Assembly: GCA_937881525.1 (NCBI GenBank) | Contig: CALGEE010000008.1 | Span: forward strand, 1-43,876 | Source of the DNA: an uncultured Sphingomonadales bacterium | GTDB taxonomy: Bacteria; Pseudomonadota; Alphaproteobacteria; Sphingomonadales; Sphingomonadaceae | Direction of reading: 5' to 3' | Length of the DNA stretch: 43,876 nucleotides | Shown here: positions 10,362 through 19,767 of the stretch, piece after piece | Numbering within the stretch: the stretch's first letter is position 1 | Layout: every line of letters starts with the position of its first letter | Position numbers and translations under genes: made by a program | The notes under the pieces: generated by a model | Told to the model about the DNA's origin: nothing | Database searches by the model: none | Seen by the model: the letters and a program-made list of their open reading frames with translations, nothing else

Positions 10362-11498
10362 ATGGTTAGGGTGGAGAAATTTGGGGAACGGCGCGCTAAA
10401 AATCTGCTGCGTTTTGGTGTGGTATCGTTGGCGCTGTTGGCTAGTTTGTCGGGATGTGTTGGTGTGCAGCGGCCAATGCCACAGGCCAATCCAACCCCGT
10501 CAACCCGAATACCGCATTCTGCAGCGCCCGTTGCGCCGGCCGCTCCAAAGCGGCCACTCAATCGGCATGCGCCTATTGGTCTTGAAAATCTGGTGCGGGA
10601 GCAATGGCGGATTTTTCCAGGCCGTACCGGTGTCGCTATCATGCGCATAGATGGCGGCGAATGGATAACTGGCCAACGGGCGACAGATTTGTTCCCGCAG
10701 CAAAGCGTATCCAAAACATGGGTGGCGTTGACTATCTTGGATTTGGTTGATCAAGGTAAAGTCAGCCTTGACCAGAAGATACGCATTACACCTAATGATC
10801 TGGCGGTTTTTCATCAACCCATTCGCGACCGTGTGATCTCCAATGGTGGGATTGAGGCGACCGTGCTCGCCTTACTCGAGCAGGCTATCATAGCGAGTGA
10901 CAATACCGCGAATGACTCCCTTTTACGCACGGCTGGCGGCCCCCAAGCGGTTCAAAGTTTTTTGGCGCGAAAGAATTTGGGGGCCATACGCTTTGGTCCA
11001 GGCGAACGTGTGTTGCAAAGCGGTATTGCTGGGCTTGATTGGCGTCAGGAATATGCGCTTGGTAATAGGTTTTATGCAGCGCGCAACATGGTGCCGATGG
11101 CGAAGCGCAAAGCTGCACTCGATCTTTATCTCGCCAATCCGATCGATGGGGCCAGTCCCGAGGCAATTGTCCGTGCCCTTGCCAGGCTGGCCAAAGGAGA
11201 GTTGCTGTCGCCAGCATCAACTAGGCTTATCTTGGGGATCATGTCACGGACATCAAGCGGGCCAAACCGTATGAAGGCGGGTGTACCTGCAGGCTGGCGC
11301 TTTTTGCATAAAACGGGGACCGGGCAGATATTGTCGCCTGTTTCAACGGGCTATAACGACATTGGAATTATGACGGCGCCCGATGGGACGCGTTATGCGC
11401 TAGCAATCATGATGGGCAGTACAACAGCATCCATCCCGCAGCGTATGGGGTTCATGCAATTTGTGTCGCGCACGACTGCCATATATCACGACCAGTAA
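10362..11498 (+). CDS. Class A beta-lactamase-like serine hydrolase, predicted lipoprotein or secreted
   Basis: Signal/lipobox LALLASLSGC; S-x-x-K (QQSVSKTW), SDN (IIASDNTAND), KTG (LHKTGTGQ). ATG at 10362 preferred over upstream GTG at 10269. Confidence 0.85.
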   Translation: MVRVEKFGERRAKNLLRFGVVSLALLASLSGCVGVQRPMPQANPTPSTRIPHSAAPVAPAAPKRPLNRHAPIGLENLVREQWRIFPGRTGVAIMRIDGGEWITGQRATDLFPQQSVSKTWVALTILDLVDQGKVSLDQKIRITPNDLAVFHQPIRDRVISNGGIEATVLALLEQAIIASDNTANDSLLRTAGGPQAVQSFLARKNLGAIRFGPGERVLQSGIAGLDWRQEYALGNRFYAARNMVPMAKRKAALDLYLANPIDGASPEAIVRALARLAKGELLSPASTRLILGIMSRTSSGPNRMKAGVPAGWRFLHKTGTGQILSPVSTGYNDIGIMTAPDGTRYALAIMMGSTTASIPQRMGFMQFVSRTTAIYHDQ

Positions 11499-11553
11499 CT
11501 TCATGGGTTGATGACGCCTGACATGGATTGTCAGTATCTGGGCAATTTGGACA

Positions 11554-11588
11554 AAGAAAAGGGCCGTCCTGTAAACAGAACGGCCCTT
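11554..11588 (-). terminator. Rho-independent terminator of the Ala-rich lipoprotein gene
   Basis: Minus strand AAGGGCCGTTCTGTTTACAGGACGGCCCTTTTCTTT: GC-rich stem followed by a T-tract. Confidence 0.8.
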
Positions 11589-11619
11589 ATCAAAAAGCTT
11601 TCGCTAAAAAGCGCGAATA

Positions 11620-11826
11620 TTACTCCGCAGCTTCTGCAGGTGCAGCCGCAGCGTCAGCAGCAGCGTCAGCAGCAGCGTCAGGTGCAGCGCCTTCTACAGC
11701 AGCGTCAGCAGCTTCTGCTGGGGCTTCTGTGGCGGTTGCTTCTGCTGCTGGAGCTTCTTCAGCCTGTGAGCAAGCGACCAAACCGAGCGACGCGGCAAGA
11801 ACGAGAGATATAGCAATTTTCTTCAT
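11620..11826 (-). CDS. Small Ala/Glu/Asp-rich low-complexity lipoprotein
   Basis: 68 aa; MKKIAISLVLAASLGLVAC lipoprotein signal peptide, then acidic repeat tail; clean terminator downstream. Confidence 0.75.
   Translation of the reverse strand: MKKIAISLVLAASLGLVACSQAEEAPAAEATATEAPAEAADAAVEGAAPDAAADAAADAAAAPAEAAE
11648..11682. repeat. 12-bp tandem repeat (GCAGCGTCAGCA, about 2.9 copies) inside the lipoprotein CDS
   Basis: gcagcgtcagca gcagcgtcagca gcagcgtcagg read directly; encodes AADA units on the minus strand. Confidence 0.85.
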
Positions 11827-12018
11827 ATGGGAAACCCCCTAGCAAAACTTATGAAAACCTGACAGGCACGCCACATCAATTACAGCTTGCCTGCAGAACG
11901 CCCTCTAGCTTGTTAACAATTAGGTGGCAATGCGATTTTTTAAAGTTTGATATTGTCCCACAACAATTTCGCGCCAATCTCTACCTTAACGGTAGAAAAT
12001 GTGCGGGGTTTAGGTTGA

Positions 12019-12047
12019 TTGACATGATATAAAGAATTCTTTATATA
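12019..12047 (+). promoter_or_regulatory. Candidate promoter TTGACA-17-TATATA with embedded 20-bp palindrome (12027-12046)
   Basis: TTGACA 12019-12024; TATATA 12042-12047; ATATAAAGAATTCTTTATAT is a perfect dyad. Confidence 0.7.
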
Positions 12048-12055
12048 CTGCCCAA

Positions 12056-13054
12056 ATGATGATTTTGCTCAATATCATGCGGGCGTTGGCCGATCCGACG
12101 CGCTTGCGAATCGTTTTTTTGGTGCTGCGCTTGGAACTGTCTGTGGGTGAGTTGGTCCAAATTTTAGACCAAAGCCAGCCCCGCGTTTCACGCCACATTA
12201 GAATATTGGACGAGGCCGGGCTTCTTGAGCGGCGTAAGGAAGGAAGCTGGGTATTTTTGCGGCCTGCCGCAATATTGACCGATAGTCCCGTCGCATCCTT
12301 ATTGGCTGAGGCAGATGTATCGCAGGGCAAGGCATTTCAGCGCGATGTTCTTCGGCTTGAAGAAGTACGCAGCGCCCGGACCGACATGGCCGCAGCTTAT
12401 TTTGCTGCACATGCTGATGAATGGGATTCTCTTCGATCTCTGCACATCGCCGATTCGGAAGTTGAAGCACGGTTGGCGCATATCCTCCACAGCGCGCCAT
12501 TGGGACGTTTTCTAGATGTAGGAACAGGCACTGGACGCATCGTCGAACTATTTGCGGGGGCCTCGGAGCGTTTTGTGGCTGTTGATAATAGTCCCGAGAT
12601 GCTTCGACTGGCGCGGGCGAAGATTGCAAATCTAAGCCCAGAAATCGGGAACAAAGTCGATATTAAGCTTGGCGATTTTAACATGTTGCCCGTAGGCGAC
12701 GCTGAATTTGACACGGTCATTTTTCACCAAGTCCTGCACTACGCACAGCATCCTGAGGCCGTGATAGCGGAGGCCATCCGCACGCTTGCGCCCGGTGGCA
12801 GATTAGTCATCGCCGATTTTGCTGCGCATAATCTTGAAGAATTGCGCACAGTTCATGCGCACGCGCGGCTTGGTTTCACGGATGACTTCATGAAAAAGAC
12901 CTTTGCTAGCCAAGGCCTGCAACTGGTTCACCAAACCGCTCTTGAAGCAGGCGAATTGGTCATCAAAGTTTGGGTGGGCCAAAAACTATCTAGCGCACAG
13001 CCGAGCCCCAAAAGTGGCCTAAGGCCAGAAAATAACCTAAGGATTGTTGCATGA
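12056..13054 (+). CDS. ArsR-family HTH regulator fused to SAM-dependent methyltransferase domain
   Basis: 332 aa; N-terminal ArsR wHTH (ALADPTRLRIVFLVLRLELSVGELVQILDQSQPRVSRHIRIL), C-terminal class I methyltransferase (FLDVGTGTGRIVELFAG, AVDNSPEML). Confidence 0.92.
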   Translation: MMILLNIMRALADPTRLRIVFLVLRLELSVGELVQILDQSQPRVSRHIRILDEAGLLERRKEGSWVFLRPAAILTDSPVASLLAEADVSQGKAFQRDVLRLEEVRSARTDMAAAYFAAHADEWDSLRSLHIADSEVEARLAHILHSAPLGRFLDVGTGTGRIVELFAGASERFVAVDNSPEMLRLARAKIANLSPEIGNKVDIKLGDFNMLPVGDAEFDTVIFHQVLHYAQHPEAVIAEAIRTLAPGGRLVIADFAAHNLEELRTVHAHARLGFTDDFMKKTFASQGLQLVHQTALEAGELVIKVWVGQKLSSAQPSPKSGLRPENNLRIVA

Positions 13055-13992
13055 TTCTCCCGCTTGCACAGATGCAAGAAGCTAGCCGCGCTGTGGCCTC
13101 ACCCCTTTTCGCGGGACTTTCGGGTGATTGCGAAATCAGCTTTGAATTCTTTCCGCCCAAGACGGAAAAGATGGAAGAACAACTTTGGGATTCGGTGGTA
13201 ACATTAGCGCCCCTTGCCCCACGCTTTGTGTCAGTCACTTACGGCGCAGGCGGCACCACGCGTGAGCGCACGCACAAAACCGTAGCCCGCATTGCGCGCG
13301 ATACTGACATTCCTGCTGCCGCGCACCTCACCTGCGTCGAGGCGTCAAAAGGCGAAATCGCCGATGTCGCCAACGCGTATTGGGAGGCGGGTGTTCGCCA
13401 TATTGTTGCCCTACGAGGCGACGCCCCCAATTCTGACGGCGGGTTTGTGCCGCACCCTGATGGCTATGCCAGCGCTGCGGAGTTGGTAGAAGGACTGCGC
13501 AAACTACACCCGTTTGAAATTTCGGTTAGTGCCTATCCCGAAACGCACCCCGAAGCATTGTCGGCGGCGTCCGATATTGATTTCCTTAAACGCAAACTCG
13601 ATTCAGGCGCCAGCCGCGCCATCACGCAGTTCTTTTTTGAACCAGAGACCTTTTTCCGTTTCCGTGACGCGGTCGCGGCAGCCGGCATAGATGCAGAGAT
13701 CGTGCCCGGCATCATGCCCGTGTCGAACTTTGCCGCCATCACACGCATGTCGCAAATGACGGGAACAGCAATTCCCGATTGGATGGCCCATCTGTTCGAT
13801 GGTCTTGATGATCACCCGTCCGCACGACAGCTGGTCGCCGCGACCGTATCAGCGGAAATGTGCCGCAAATTATATGCAGGCGGTGTGCGCGATTTCCATT
13901 TTTATACGCTGAACCGCGCCGAGCTCTCTTACGCCATCTGCCATCTGCTTGGAAAACGGCCAGCGGCGCTTGCGCAAGAGGCCGCAGCATGA
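13051..13992 (+). CDS. metF: Methylenetetrahydrofolate reductase
   Basis: 313 aa; ISFEFFPPKTEKMEEQLW, VTYGAGGTTRERT, HLTCVEASKGEI, FFFEPETFFRF. Confidence 0.95.
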   Translation: MILPLAQMQEASRAVASPLFAGLSGDCEISFEFFPPKTEKMEEQLWDSVVTLAPLAPRFVSVTYGAGGTTRERTHKTVARIARDTDIPAAAHLTCVEASKGEIADVANAYWEAGVRHIVALRGDAPNSDGGFVPHPDGYASAAELVEGLRKLHPFEISVSAYPETHPEALSAASDIDFLKRKLDSGASRAITQFFFEPETFFRFRDAVAAAGIDAEIVPGIMPVSNFAAITRMSQMTGTAIPDWMAHLFDGLDDHPSARQLVAATVSAEMCRKLYAGGVRDFHFYTLNRAELSYAICHLLGKRPAALAQEAAA

Positions 13993-15035
13993 GCGCGCGT
14001 GCGGCCTTTGTTGATCGTGCGGCGCAACAGATCCTGGTTTTTGACGGCGGCTATGGCACCGCGATTCAAGGGTACAAACTGTCTGAAGCCGATTATCGCG
14101 GCGACCTTGATCTGACGCATGATCAAAAGGGAAATAACGACCTGTTGTCGATCACGCGTCCCGACATTGTTGGCGCTATCCACACCGCGTATCTTGAGGC
14201 GGGCGCGGATATGATCGAAACCAACACCTTCAGCGCGACCAAAATCAGCATGGCCGATTATGGCTGCGAACATTTGGTTACGCGGCTAAACGTGGAATCG
14301 GCGAAGCTTGCGCGTGCTTGCTGCGATGCCGCCGAGGTGAAGGACGGCGTGCGGCGCTTTGTGGCTGGCTCGGTTGGTCCGACCAATAAGACATTGTCTT
14401 TATCACCCGATGTCAACGATCCAGGCTATCGCGAGATAGACTTTGACTATTTGAAAGATGTCTACCGCGCGCAATGCGATGCCTTGATCGAAGGCGGTGT
14501 CGATTTTCTGTTGATTGAAACAATATTCGATACCCTCAATGCCAAATGCGCAGCGATGGCGGCGCAAGAAGCGGCTGCTGCTTGCGGGCGCGATGTGCCG
14601 TTGATGATATCGATGACCATCACCGACATGGCGGGTCGAAACTTGTCGGGTCACACAGTCGAAGCGTTTTGGGCCGCAATCCGACATGCCAAGCCGCTCA
14701 CCATCGGACTGAATTGCTCGTTCGGTGCCGATCTTTTGCGTCCCCATCTGGCGGCATTGTCGAAGCAGGCCAACGTGCTGGTCATGGCCTATCCCAATGC
14801 CGGACTGCCCAATGATCTAGCGGAATATGATGAGCTGCCAGAAACAACTGCGCAGTTGATTGGCCAATGGCTCGACGATGGGTTGGTGAATATTGTCGGC
14901 GGCTGCTGCGGTACGACGCCGGCGCATATTGCGGCGATTGCAAAGGCTGTTGCCAACCGCGCGCCACGCACAATGCCCAAGGCAGACGTTGTAACGCGGC
15001 TCGCAGGGCTTGAACCCTTCGTCATGGCCTCCTGA
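13989..15035 (+). CDS. metH: Homocysteine S-methyltransferase module of split methionine synthase
   Basis: [41 protein letters not shown] zinc-binding region; ATG at 13989 overlaps metF stop (ATGA). Confidence 0.93.
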   Translation: MSARAAFVDRAAQQILVFDGGYGTAIQGYKLSEADYRGDLDLTHDQKGNNDLLSITRPDIVGAIHTAYLEAGADMIETNTFSATKISMADYGCEHLVTRLNVESAKLARACCDAAEVKDGVRRFVAGSVGPTNKTLSLSPDVNDPGYREIDFDYLKDVYRAQCDALIEGGVDFLLIETIFDTLNAKCAAMAAQEAAAACGRDVPLMISMTITDMAGRNLSGHTVEAFWAAIRHAKPLTIGLNCSFGADLLRPHLAALSKQANVLVMAYPNAGLPNDLAEYDELPETTAQLIGQWLDDGLVNIVGGCCGTTPAHIAAIAKAVANRAPRTMPKADVVTRLAGLEPFVMAS

Positions 15036-15058
15036 CCCCCTTTGAAGTAGAACAAAAA

Positions 15059-17683
15059 ATGTCTTCCCGCTCCTCTTCCTCGCGCTTCGTTAATATTGGT
15101 GAACGCACCAATGTCACTGGCAGCGCAAAGTTCAAAAAACTGATCCTTGCCGGCGACTATGAAGCCGCTGTCGAGGTCGCGCGTGACCAAGTCGAAAATG
15201 GCGCGCAAATTATCGACATCAACATGGATGAAGGCCTGCTCGACGCGCATGTGGCGATGACCACCTTCATCAAGCGCATTGCAGCAGAGCCCGACATTGC
15301 GCGCGTGCCGTTGATGATCGACAGTTCCAAATGGAGCGTGATTGAGGCGGGCCTAAAATGGGTTTCTGGTAAGCCGATCGTCAATTCAATTTCCATGAAA
15401 GAAGGCGAAGAGGCTTTTCTGCATCATGCGCGTTTGTGCATGGCCTATGGGGCCGCGGTCGTCGTTATGGCGTTCGACGAAACGGGCCAAGCGGATACGC
15501 AAAGACGCAAGGTGGAGATTTGCAAGCGCGCTTATGACCTTTTGCTAGGCATAAGATTCCCACCAGAAGACATCATCTTTGACCCAAATATCTTTGCAGT
15601 GGCAACGGGGATTGAGGAGCATAATAATTACGGCGTCGACTTTATCGAGGCGGTAAAGGAACTGCGTGTCCTGTGCCCGCATGCCCATTATTCGGGCGGG
15701 CTTTCCAACCTGTCATTCAGCTTCCGTGGCAATGAACCGGTGCGCAGGGCGATGCATTCAATCTTCCTGTACCATGCAATTCCTGCCGGACTTGATATGG
15801 CGATCGTCAACGCCGGGCAGCTCGATATCTATGATGACATTGATGACGAACTGCGCGTTGCGTGTGAAGACGTCATCCTCAACAGCGACCCCGATGCGAC
15901 CGAGCGACTGATCGCGCTTGCCCAAAAATATCGCGGGACAGATGTGGCGCAGGAAAAGGCTGAGGCCGAATGGCGCGGCTGGCCCGTGAACAAGCGGCTG
16001 GAACATGCTTTGGTCAAAGGCATTGATGCGGATATCGTAGCCGACACCGAAGAAGCACGACTTGCTATCAAAATGGCGGGTGGCCGACCCATTGAGGTTA
16101 TCGAAGGGCCGTTGATGGACGGCATGAACGTTGTTGGCGACCTGTTTGGATCAGGGCGTATGTTCCTGCCGCAAGTGGTAAAGTCCGCCCGCGTGATGAA
16201 AAAGGCCGTTGCGCATCTCTTCCCGTATATTGAGGCAGAAAAAGAAGCCGGCGCCAAGGGCAAGGGCAAGATCATCATGGCCACCGTTAAGGGCGACGTG
16301 CATGACATTGGTAAAAATATCGTTGGCGTTGTGCTGCAGTGTAACGGCTTCGAAATTGTCGATCTGGGTGTTATGGTTCCATGGCCGACGATATTACAGG
16401 CGGCGGTCGTGCATGACGCCGACATTATTGGGCTTTCGGGCCTCATCACTCCTTCGCTCGACGAAATGGTTACCGTGGCCGAGGAAATGGAGAAAGCGGG
16501 CATGTCGATGCCGCTGATGATCGGCGGTGCAACCACGTCAAAGACCCACACGGCATTGCGTATTGAGCCGGTATATTCCGGGCCCGTCATCCATGTGTTG
16601 GATGCATCGCGCGCGGTTGGTGTTGCGGGCACTTTGGTCAGCGATACGATGGCGGACAAGTTTGTTGCGGACACTCGGGCCGAATATAGCCACATCCGCG
16701 ACGCCCGTGCCGGCAAGACCGCAAAGCCGCTCGCCACGCTCGAAGAAGCCCGCGCCAATGCGTTCGAAATCGACGAAAGCATGAAACCAGCCGCGCCGCA
16801 AAAGCCAGGTGTTCATGCCTATGATGATTGGGACTTGGCGGACCTGCGTAAATATATCGATTGGACGCCATTCTTTCGCGCGTGGGAATTACATGGTAAT
16901 TATCCTGCGATCTTGACCGATGAAATCGTCGGCGAAAGCGCCACCAGCCTGTTTGCCGATGCCAATGCGATGCTCGACAAGATTATCAATGAAAAATGGC
17001 TTCGAGCCAAAGGCGTCGCCGGATTGTGGCCCTGTTGGAGCGATGGCGATGATGTGGTTGTCTACTGCGAACAGACCGAGGCGCATGTGCGCTTGCCGTT
17101 CTTGCGCCAGCAAATCGCCAAGCGCGAAGGCAAGGCGAACATGTGCTTGGCTGACTTTATCAGCCGCGATGGCGACTGGATTGGCGGCTTTGCCGTTACG
17201 ACTGGCCATGGCATTGAGGCGCATTTGGCGCAGTTCAGAGCCAATATCGACGATTATTCGGACATCATGCTGAAGGCGTTGGCCGACCGTTTGGCTGAGG
17301 CCTTTGCCGAACGGATGCACGAACATGTCCGCAAGGATTTATGGGGCTATGCACCTTATGAACAGTTCACGCCCGAAGCGCTGAACCGTGAGGAATATCG
17401 CGGCATTCGGCCCGCCCCCGGCTACCCCGCCTGCCCAGACCACAGCATGAAGCCAACCTTGTTCGACCTGCTGGATGCCACGCATAAGACCGGTATCACG
17501 TTGACCGAAAGTTTTGCGATGCTGCCGACTGCAGCAGTAAGCGGTCTGTATTTCGGCCATCCGCAGTCGGAATATTTCGGTGTCGCGCGGATTGGCGATG
17601 ATCAGGTGGCGGATTATGCGGCGCGTCGGGGACTGGATCTGGACCGTGCACGGCAATATCTGCGGCCAAATCTCAACGAATGA
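15059..17683 (+). CDS. metH: Methionine synthase pterin-, cobalamin-binding and reactivation modules (split MetH)
   Basis: 874 aa; [13 protein letters not shown] (pterin), [11 protein letters not shown] (B12-binding DxHxxG), activation-domain [13 protein letters not shown]. Confidence 0.95.
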   Translation: MSSRSSSSRFVNIGERTNVTGSAKFKKLILAGDYEAAVEVARDQVENGAQIIDINMDEGLLDAHVAMTTFIKRIAAEPDIARVPLMIDSSKWSVIEAGLKWVSGKPIVNSISMKEGEEAFLHHARLCMAYGAAVVVMAFDETGQADTQRRKVEICKRAYDLLLGIRFPPEDIIFDPNIFAVATGIEEHNNYGVDFIEAVKELRVLCPHAHYSGGLSNLSFSFRGNEPVRRAMHSIFLYHAIPAGLDMAIVNAGQLDIYDDIDDELRVACEDVILNSDPDATERLIALAQKYRGTDVAQEKAEAEWRGWPVNKRLEHALVKGIDADIVADTEEARLAIKMAGGRPIEVIEGPLMDGMNVVGDLFGSGRMFLPQVVKSARVMKKAVAHLFPYIEAEKEAGAKGKGKIIMATVKGDVHDIGKNIVGVVLQCNGFEIVDLGVMVPWPTILQAAVVHDADIIGLSGLITPSLDEMVTVAEEMEKAGMSMPLMIGGATTSKTHTALRIEPVYSGPVIHVLDASRAVGVAGTLVSDTMADKFVADTRAEYSHIRDARAGKTAKPLATLEEARANAFEIDESMKPAAPQKPGVHAYDDWDLADLRKYIDWTPFFRAWELHGNYPAILTDEIVGESATSLFADANAMLDKIINEKWLRAKGVAGLWPCWSDGDDVVVYCEQTEAHVRLPFLRQQIAKREGKANMCLADFISRDGDWIGGFAVTTGHGIEAHLAQFRANIDDYSDIMLKALADRLAEAFAERMHEHVRKDLWGYAPYEQFTPEALNREEYRGIRPAPGYPACPDHSMKPTLFDLLDATHKTGITLTESFAMLPTAAVSGLYFGHPQSEYFGVARIGDDQVADYAARRGLDLDRARQYLRPNLNE

Positions 17684-17777
17684 AGGCATAAGGACCTGAG
17701 CGCAGAAGGGTAAAAAATAACTACCATCTTAGCGGGGGCAATATCGCAGCTCGGATTAACAACAATTAAAGCTTTAA

Positions 17778-18542
17778 TCAGAGCCGATTAAAGACAAAAC
17801 CAGCGAACCATCCCAGCAGCAACGATACAAGCACAGCCATCGCCCCGTAAAAAACGGCATAGTCCTTTGCCATGACCGTAACCAACTGTTCAAAGCCCGT
17901 CTTTCGAATGCGCACTTCAACATTGTCATCGGCTATGATGACCCTGCCGTCGCGAATGAGCAAGGTTTCGGCGGTGTAGACGCCCACCGGAACACTTGAG
18001 GGAATGTTCAGGCGGGCGCGATACAGCACTTGATCGGTGATTTCGACCGTGCCGGCTTCTTGCCGAAATAGACCATTGCGGCGGTTTAAATCTACCAGCC
18101 CATCGGCAAAGCGGCGCTGTTCCGCAGCATCTACTTCACCACTTGGGGAGAGCTGCAAACGATCCAAGCCAAGCTCATAAATCGCGGCGGTTTTGCTGTT
18201 TACGATCTGCTCGAGCGGTCGTGAAGATGCGATGGCATAGTAAGATGGCACAGAGCGAAAATCGCTGCTGTCCGCATTGATCCAAATGCCAGCGATTTTC
18301 TGTTTTTCGCGCAGGGTGATGGACCGGGTTGGACCACGCAGCACAACCGCTACATCAACCCTGCCCTCTGGAACAACGCCGCGCGGGTATATGATTGCGC
18401 CGAATAACAACATTTCCGCGCCAGTGAAGCCCGATTGAATATCAATTTGACTCTGTGACACGTCAGGCACCAGCTTGGGCACATTCTGCGCGCTTGCTGC
18501 CACCGGAAGCAGCCATAAAAATAAGGCCAACCAACGTATCAT
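17778..18542 (-). CDS. TIGR02186-like membrane-anchored protein
   Basis: Signal peptide MIRWLALFLWLLPVAASAQ, C-terminal TM (AVFYGAMAVLVSLLLGWFAGFVFNRL); coupled to the TauE gene. Confidence 0.75.
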   Translation of the reverse strand: MIRWLALFLWLLPVAASAQNVPKLVPDVSQSQIDIQSGFTGAEMLLFGAIIYPRGVVPEGRVDVAVVLRGPTRSITLREKQKIAGIWINADSSDFRSVPSYYAIASSRPLEQIVNSKTAAIYELGLDRLQLSPSGEVDAAEQRRFADGLVDLNRRNGLFRQEAGTVEITDQVLYRARLNIPSSVPVGVYTAETLLIRDGRVIIADDNVEVRIRKTGFEQLVTVMAKDYAVFYGAMAVLVSLLLGWFAGFVFNRL

Positions 18543-19453
18543 AATGCTTGCAGCGTGTAGATTTCGTCCGGCCGCCAACCAAGACCAAGCGCCATGCGGA
18601 TTGCGACCAGTAGAACGATAGTGGCAAGGAACAGGCGCAGATATTCTGGCCGCATACGCTGTGCCAAACGCGCGCCAATATGCGCGCCGGTGACACTACC
18701 GATAAGCAGAAATACGGCAAGTACGATGTCGACGGCCTTGGTGGTAAGACTATGCATCATCGTAGACGCCATGGTCACAAACAAAATCTGGAATAATGAC
18801 GTCCCTACAACCACCTGCGCGCCCATGCCCAAAAGATACAGCATGGCGGGCACCATTATGAAACCGCCGCCAACACCAAGCAGCATGGTCATAATGCCAG
18901 TGACGAAACCCAATATCAACGGCGCAAGTGGCGAAATGTAAAGACCTGAATGATAGAAGCGCCAGCGCATGGGCATGCTGGCAACCAGCGGGTGATGCCG
19001 TCGCTTTGCCGCGACGACCGGCTTACCCGACCGGGTGGTACGCACGCTTGCCAGGCTTTCTTTGGCCATCAGGCCACCGATGCTGCCCAGCATGAGGACG
19101 TACAGAATATTGATGACGGTATCAATCTGGCCTATCGATTCCAATACTTCAAAGATTGCCGCGCCCGCTCCAGCACCGAAGATGCCGCCTACGACGAGCA
19201 CACCGCCCATCTGGAAATCAACGCCGCCGCGCTTCATATGTGCAAACACGCCCGACACGCTTGCACCGGTTACCTGAGTGGATGCGGACGCCGCCGCAAC
19301 TGCAGGGGGGATGCCATAGAAAATCAACAAGGGTGTCGTCAGGAACCCGCCGCCTACGCCGAACATGCCCGAAAGCAGGCCAACGCCGCCACCCAGCAGG
19401 ATGATGACCAGCGCATTCACTGACAAATTGGCTATGGGAAGATATATATCCAT
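18539..19453 (-). CDS. Sulfite exporter TauE/SafE family permease
   Basis: 304-aa multi-TM protein; GVGLLSGMFGVGGGFLTTPLLI and LLGVGGGFIMVPAML repeats. Confidence 0.9.
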   Translation of the reverse strand: MDIYLPIANLSVNALVIILLGGGVGLLSGMFGVGGGFLTTPLLIFYGIPPAVAAASASTQVTGASVSGVFAHMKRGGVDFQMGGVLVVGGIFGAGAGAAIFEVLESIGQIDTVINILYVLMLGSIGGLMAKESLASVRTTRSGKPVVAAKRRHHPLVASMPMRWRFYHSGLYISPLAPLILGFVTGIMTMLLGVGGGFIMVPAMLYLLGMGAQVVVGTSLFQILFVTMASTMMHSLTTKAVDIVLAVFLLIGSVTGAHIGARLAQRMRPEYLRLFLATIVLLVAIRMALGLGWRPDEIYTLQAL

Positions 19454-19528
19454 GATCGACGGAGGGACCCTAACCGCATTTAGCGGCAGGATAAAGGCTA
19501 GCGCTTAGAAACTGGTGGACAATGTCAC

Positions 19529-19620
19529 GGCGGGACCATTGCCGGGTTAGGTATAGCCCGCAACGCGAAATCGCCAACTTGCGTCGATCCGCAATCTGGC
19601 GGGCCCAGCGGGTACCCAGG
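19529..19620 (+). promoter_or_regulatory. Structured 5' leader of nhaA; candidate riboswitch or ncRNA
   Basis: Stem CGGGTTA-GGTA-TAGCCCG (19543-19560) extended by TTG/CAA, enclosed by GGCG/CGCC, then TTGCG-TCGATC-CGCAA; lies in a 314-bp gap before nhaA. Confidence 0.4.
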
Positions 19621-19767
19621 CGCGCACGGACGGCCCGACATCCAGACGCATGATTTTGCTTTGCTCCCCGCCCTATATGCCTCCACCAGCAGAAAGCTGC
19701 GCGCCACCTTGGCTGGCCGACGGCCTTTACTTGCTATTTTGCAGCCTGATGGCCATAGTAATTTTAC

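Noticed and set aside
11641-11720. Possible CRISPR-like array
   Set aside because: 12-bp coding repeats without spacers; not a CRISPR.
11508-11842. Gln/Leu-rich and Ala/Ser-rich plus-strand ORFs opposite the small lipoprotein
   Set aside because: By-products of the 12-bp repeat; the minus-strand frame has a signal peptide and terminator.
15829-16782. 317-aa minus-strand ORF antisense to metH
   Set aside because: Overlaps the conserved B12-binding region; Ser/Thr/Pro-rich artefact frame.
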